Shown in pieces: positions 62,888 to 64,000 of a stretch of 64,000 bases of DNA; position 1 is the stretch's first letter, and the number at the start of each line of letters is the position of its first letter. The position numbers were made by a program, and so were the translations under genes. The notes below the pieces were generated by a model, which was given only the letters and a program-made list of their open reading frames with translations, did no database searches and was not told where the DNA came from. This DNA is from RUG100 sp050953425. GTDB lineage: Bacteria > Bacillota > Clostridia > Peptostreptococcales > Anaerovoracaceae. The stretch lies in assembly GCA_050953425.1 (NCBI GenBank), contig JBMNMQ010000003.1, forward strand, positions 558,001 through 622,000. Reading direction: 5' to 3'.

Positions 62888-63022
62888 ACGTTCTTCTCCT
62901 CAAATGTTAGTAATATGTTGTGTGGTTCCGCTTGGCCACAGGCGCCGCGCCGCCGCGGGCGCAGGGGACCCGACGCCGGAAAACAGCACCAAATTAAATT
63001 CTATCGACTATAGCGGTAAAAG
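62888..63022. other. Short intergenic region, promoter of the CoA-transferase gene likely
   Basis: An AT-rich stretch at 62895-62925 and another at 62990-63012 may hold promoter elements of the minus-strand gene. No gene is seen. Confidence 0.4.
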
Positions 63023-63814
63023 TCAATCAAAACGGTGAAAGACCGGTTCTCCGCCGCGGAAGCTGCACCACCAGCGAAAGCCGAGCGAAACCGCCAGTTC
63101 GGCCGCCTCGCGAAAGTGGTCGCCGTAGCGATCGGTTTCGTGGGCATCGGAGCCGATGGTGAGGATCTCGCCGCCGAGTTTGCGGTAAGCGGCGAGGATT
63201 TCCCGCCGCGGCAGCCAGTCATCCATATGATATTTGAAATTCGAGGTGTTGATCTCCAGCCCCTTGCCGTCCTCGATCATCATCTTCAGCGTTTCGCGGA
63301 TGATATCCATGCAGGGCGTCAGGTCGGGCCGGCGCGGTGCGTAGCGGTCGAGGATGGTATAGTGCCCGACGACATTGTACAGCTTGAAGCGGCGCAGACA
63401 GTCGTACATCCAGCGGTAAAAATCCTCGGTGACTTCCGCTTCGCTGCGGCGGCTCCAGTCCATGATATCGAGCGCCTCACTGCGGCAGCAGTGGAAGGAG
63501 CCGATGATGAGGTCAAAGTCGCGGCCGGCGAGCCGTTCTCTGGTGTTCTCCATTTCGCTGTCCATGATGCCGACCTCGATGCCCCGCAGGACGGTCAGAC
63601 CGCGCTGCGCATAGCTTTCGCGCATTTTCTCCAGCGTCTTCAGATAGCGGTCGATGTCCAGCTCAAAGGGAAAATCGGGATCGGGATAGCCCGGATCCCA
63701 GTGGTCGGTCACCGCGACGCCCTCGATGCCGCTGGCCGCCGCGGCGTCGAGCATGGTTTCGATCGGAATGTCGCAGTCGTCGGAAAAGCCGGTATGGCTG
63801 TGCATGTCAAACAT
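63023..63814 (-). CDS. PHP-domain phosphoesterase (HisJ/HisK-type histidinol phosphatase family)
   Basis: The product is 263 residues. The N-terminal metal motif MFDMHSHTGFSDDCD and VAVTDHWDPGYPD, later IIGSFHCCR, VVGHYTILDRY and the end motif GSDAHETDRYGDHF provide the His and Asp ligands of a trinuclear metal site. Family members include class II histidinol phosphatase, but no other histidine gene is in the window, so another phosphate ester is possible. The start at 63814 has AAAGGAC 7 bases upstream. Confidence 0.92.
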   Translation of the reverse strand: MFDMHSHTGFSDDCDIPIETMLDAAAASGIEGVAVTDHWDPGYPDPDFPFELDIDRYLKTLEKMRESYAQRGLTVLRGIEVGIMDSEMENTRERLAGRDFDLIIGSFHCCRSEALDIMDWSRRSEAEVTEDFYRWMYDCLRRFKLYNVVGHYTILDRYAPRRPDLTPCMDIIRETLKMMIEDGKGLEINTSNFKYHMDDWLPRREILAAYRKLGGEILTIGSDAHETDRYGDHFREAAELAVSLGFRWWCSFRGGEPVFHRFD

Positions 63815-64000
63815 TGCTGCTGTCCTTTCCCGCGGCGTCAACGGGCCGCGGCAGGCTGTGCCGGGCCGTGCGGCGGGGCGCTGCGCCCGCCGTCTTCACC
63901 GCTGTTCAAACAGCCTTCAGTATAGCAGAAAAAAAGGGGGATGGAAAGCGGCGGAAAAGCGCGAAAATTTTGCTTCAGTGCCGGCAAAGCGGTATCGGCA
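63815..64000 (-). promoter_or_regulatory. Upstream region of the PHP gene
   Basis: On the minus strand a CTGCTATACTGA at about 63929-63918 gives a TATACT -10 box preceded by a T-rich run; the spacing to a -35 is not clear. No gene is seen to the window end. Confidence 0.45.

Overview
The window is a high-GC stretch of a bacterial chromosome, most likely from an anaerobic, fermentative member of the Clostridia (Eubacteriales). The reasons are a butyryl-CoA:acetate CoA-transferase-like enzyme, PaaK/ACT and GGGtGRT/NifU-like gene pairs typical of anaerobes, FeoA-FeoA-FeoB with a FeoB-associated Cys-rich protein and DUF2325, an MntR-like regulator, and strong AAGGAGG ribosome binding sites. The exact family cannot be fixed by eye. 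A butyrate-forming, amino-acid-using gut or rumen clostridium fits best.

Positions 1-4869 are an accessory element, transcribed on the minus strand. It encodes a rolling-circle Rep with an HUH domain and an SF3-like helicase domain, a small coiled-coil protein, a Mob/Pre relaxase and a nuclease-methyltransferase fusion that runs off the window. An iteron- and hairpin-rich candidate origin lies between rep and the 3' end of ssrA (tmRNA). The element looks like an integrated mobilizable plasmid; no integrase is visible.

From 4870 to 9698 follow ssrA and a minus-strand operon: an RluA-type pseudouridine synthase, three signal peptidase I paralogues (one lacking the catalytic lysine), smpB and a coiled-coil gene. 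Positions 9773-17427 hold a secreted protein, a DJ-1/PfpI protein, a CAP/FN3 secreted protein, an MntR-like repressor and the GGGtGRT/Fe-S scaffold pair. Positions 17786-27637 carry a membrane protein, a TylF-type methyltransferase fusion, aminopeptidase P with an unusual repeat insertion, a MATE transporter, a HAD phosphatase, a PH-like membrane protein, YjbQ and CTP synthase.

Positions 27993-32256 are a ferrous-iron uptake operon that ends in a deletion-fused, nonsense-mutated DUF3793/flavodoxin remnant. After mreB, positions 33600-41050 are a decaying, surface-oriented zone: an IS30 transposase remnant, lemA plus a DUF2207 gene, a broken LURP-one gene, a 3D-domain secreted protein and a 5'-truncated surface protein.

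Positions 41277-63814 are mostly conserved metabolism and proteostasis: a CoA-transferase plus MaoC hydratase, carAB-argF, a CYTH protein, tig-clpP-clpX-lon-engB-hpt, an unrecognised 202-residue protein, PaaK-ACT-thioesterase-hemolysin III, the Cat/But CoA-transferase and a PHP phosphoesterase. Several long intergenic gaps carry GC-rich tandem repeats (28, 37, 37 and 58 bp periods), which seems to be a habit of this genome.
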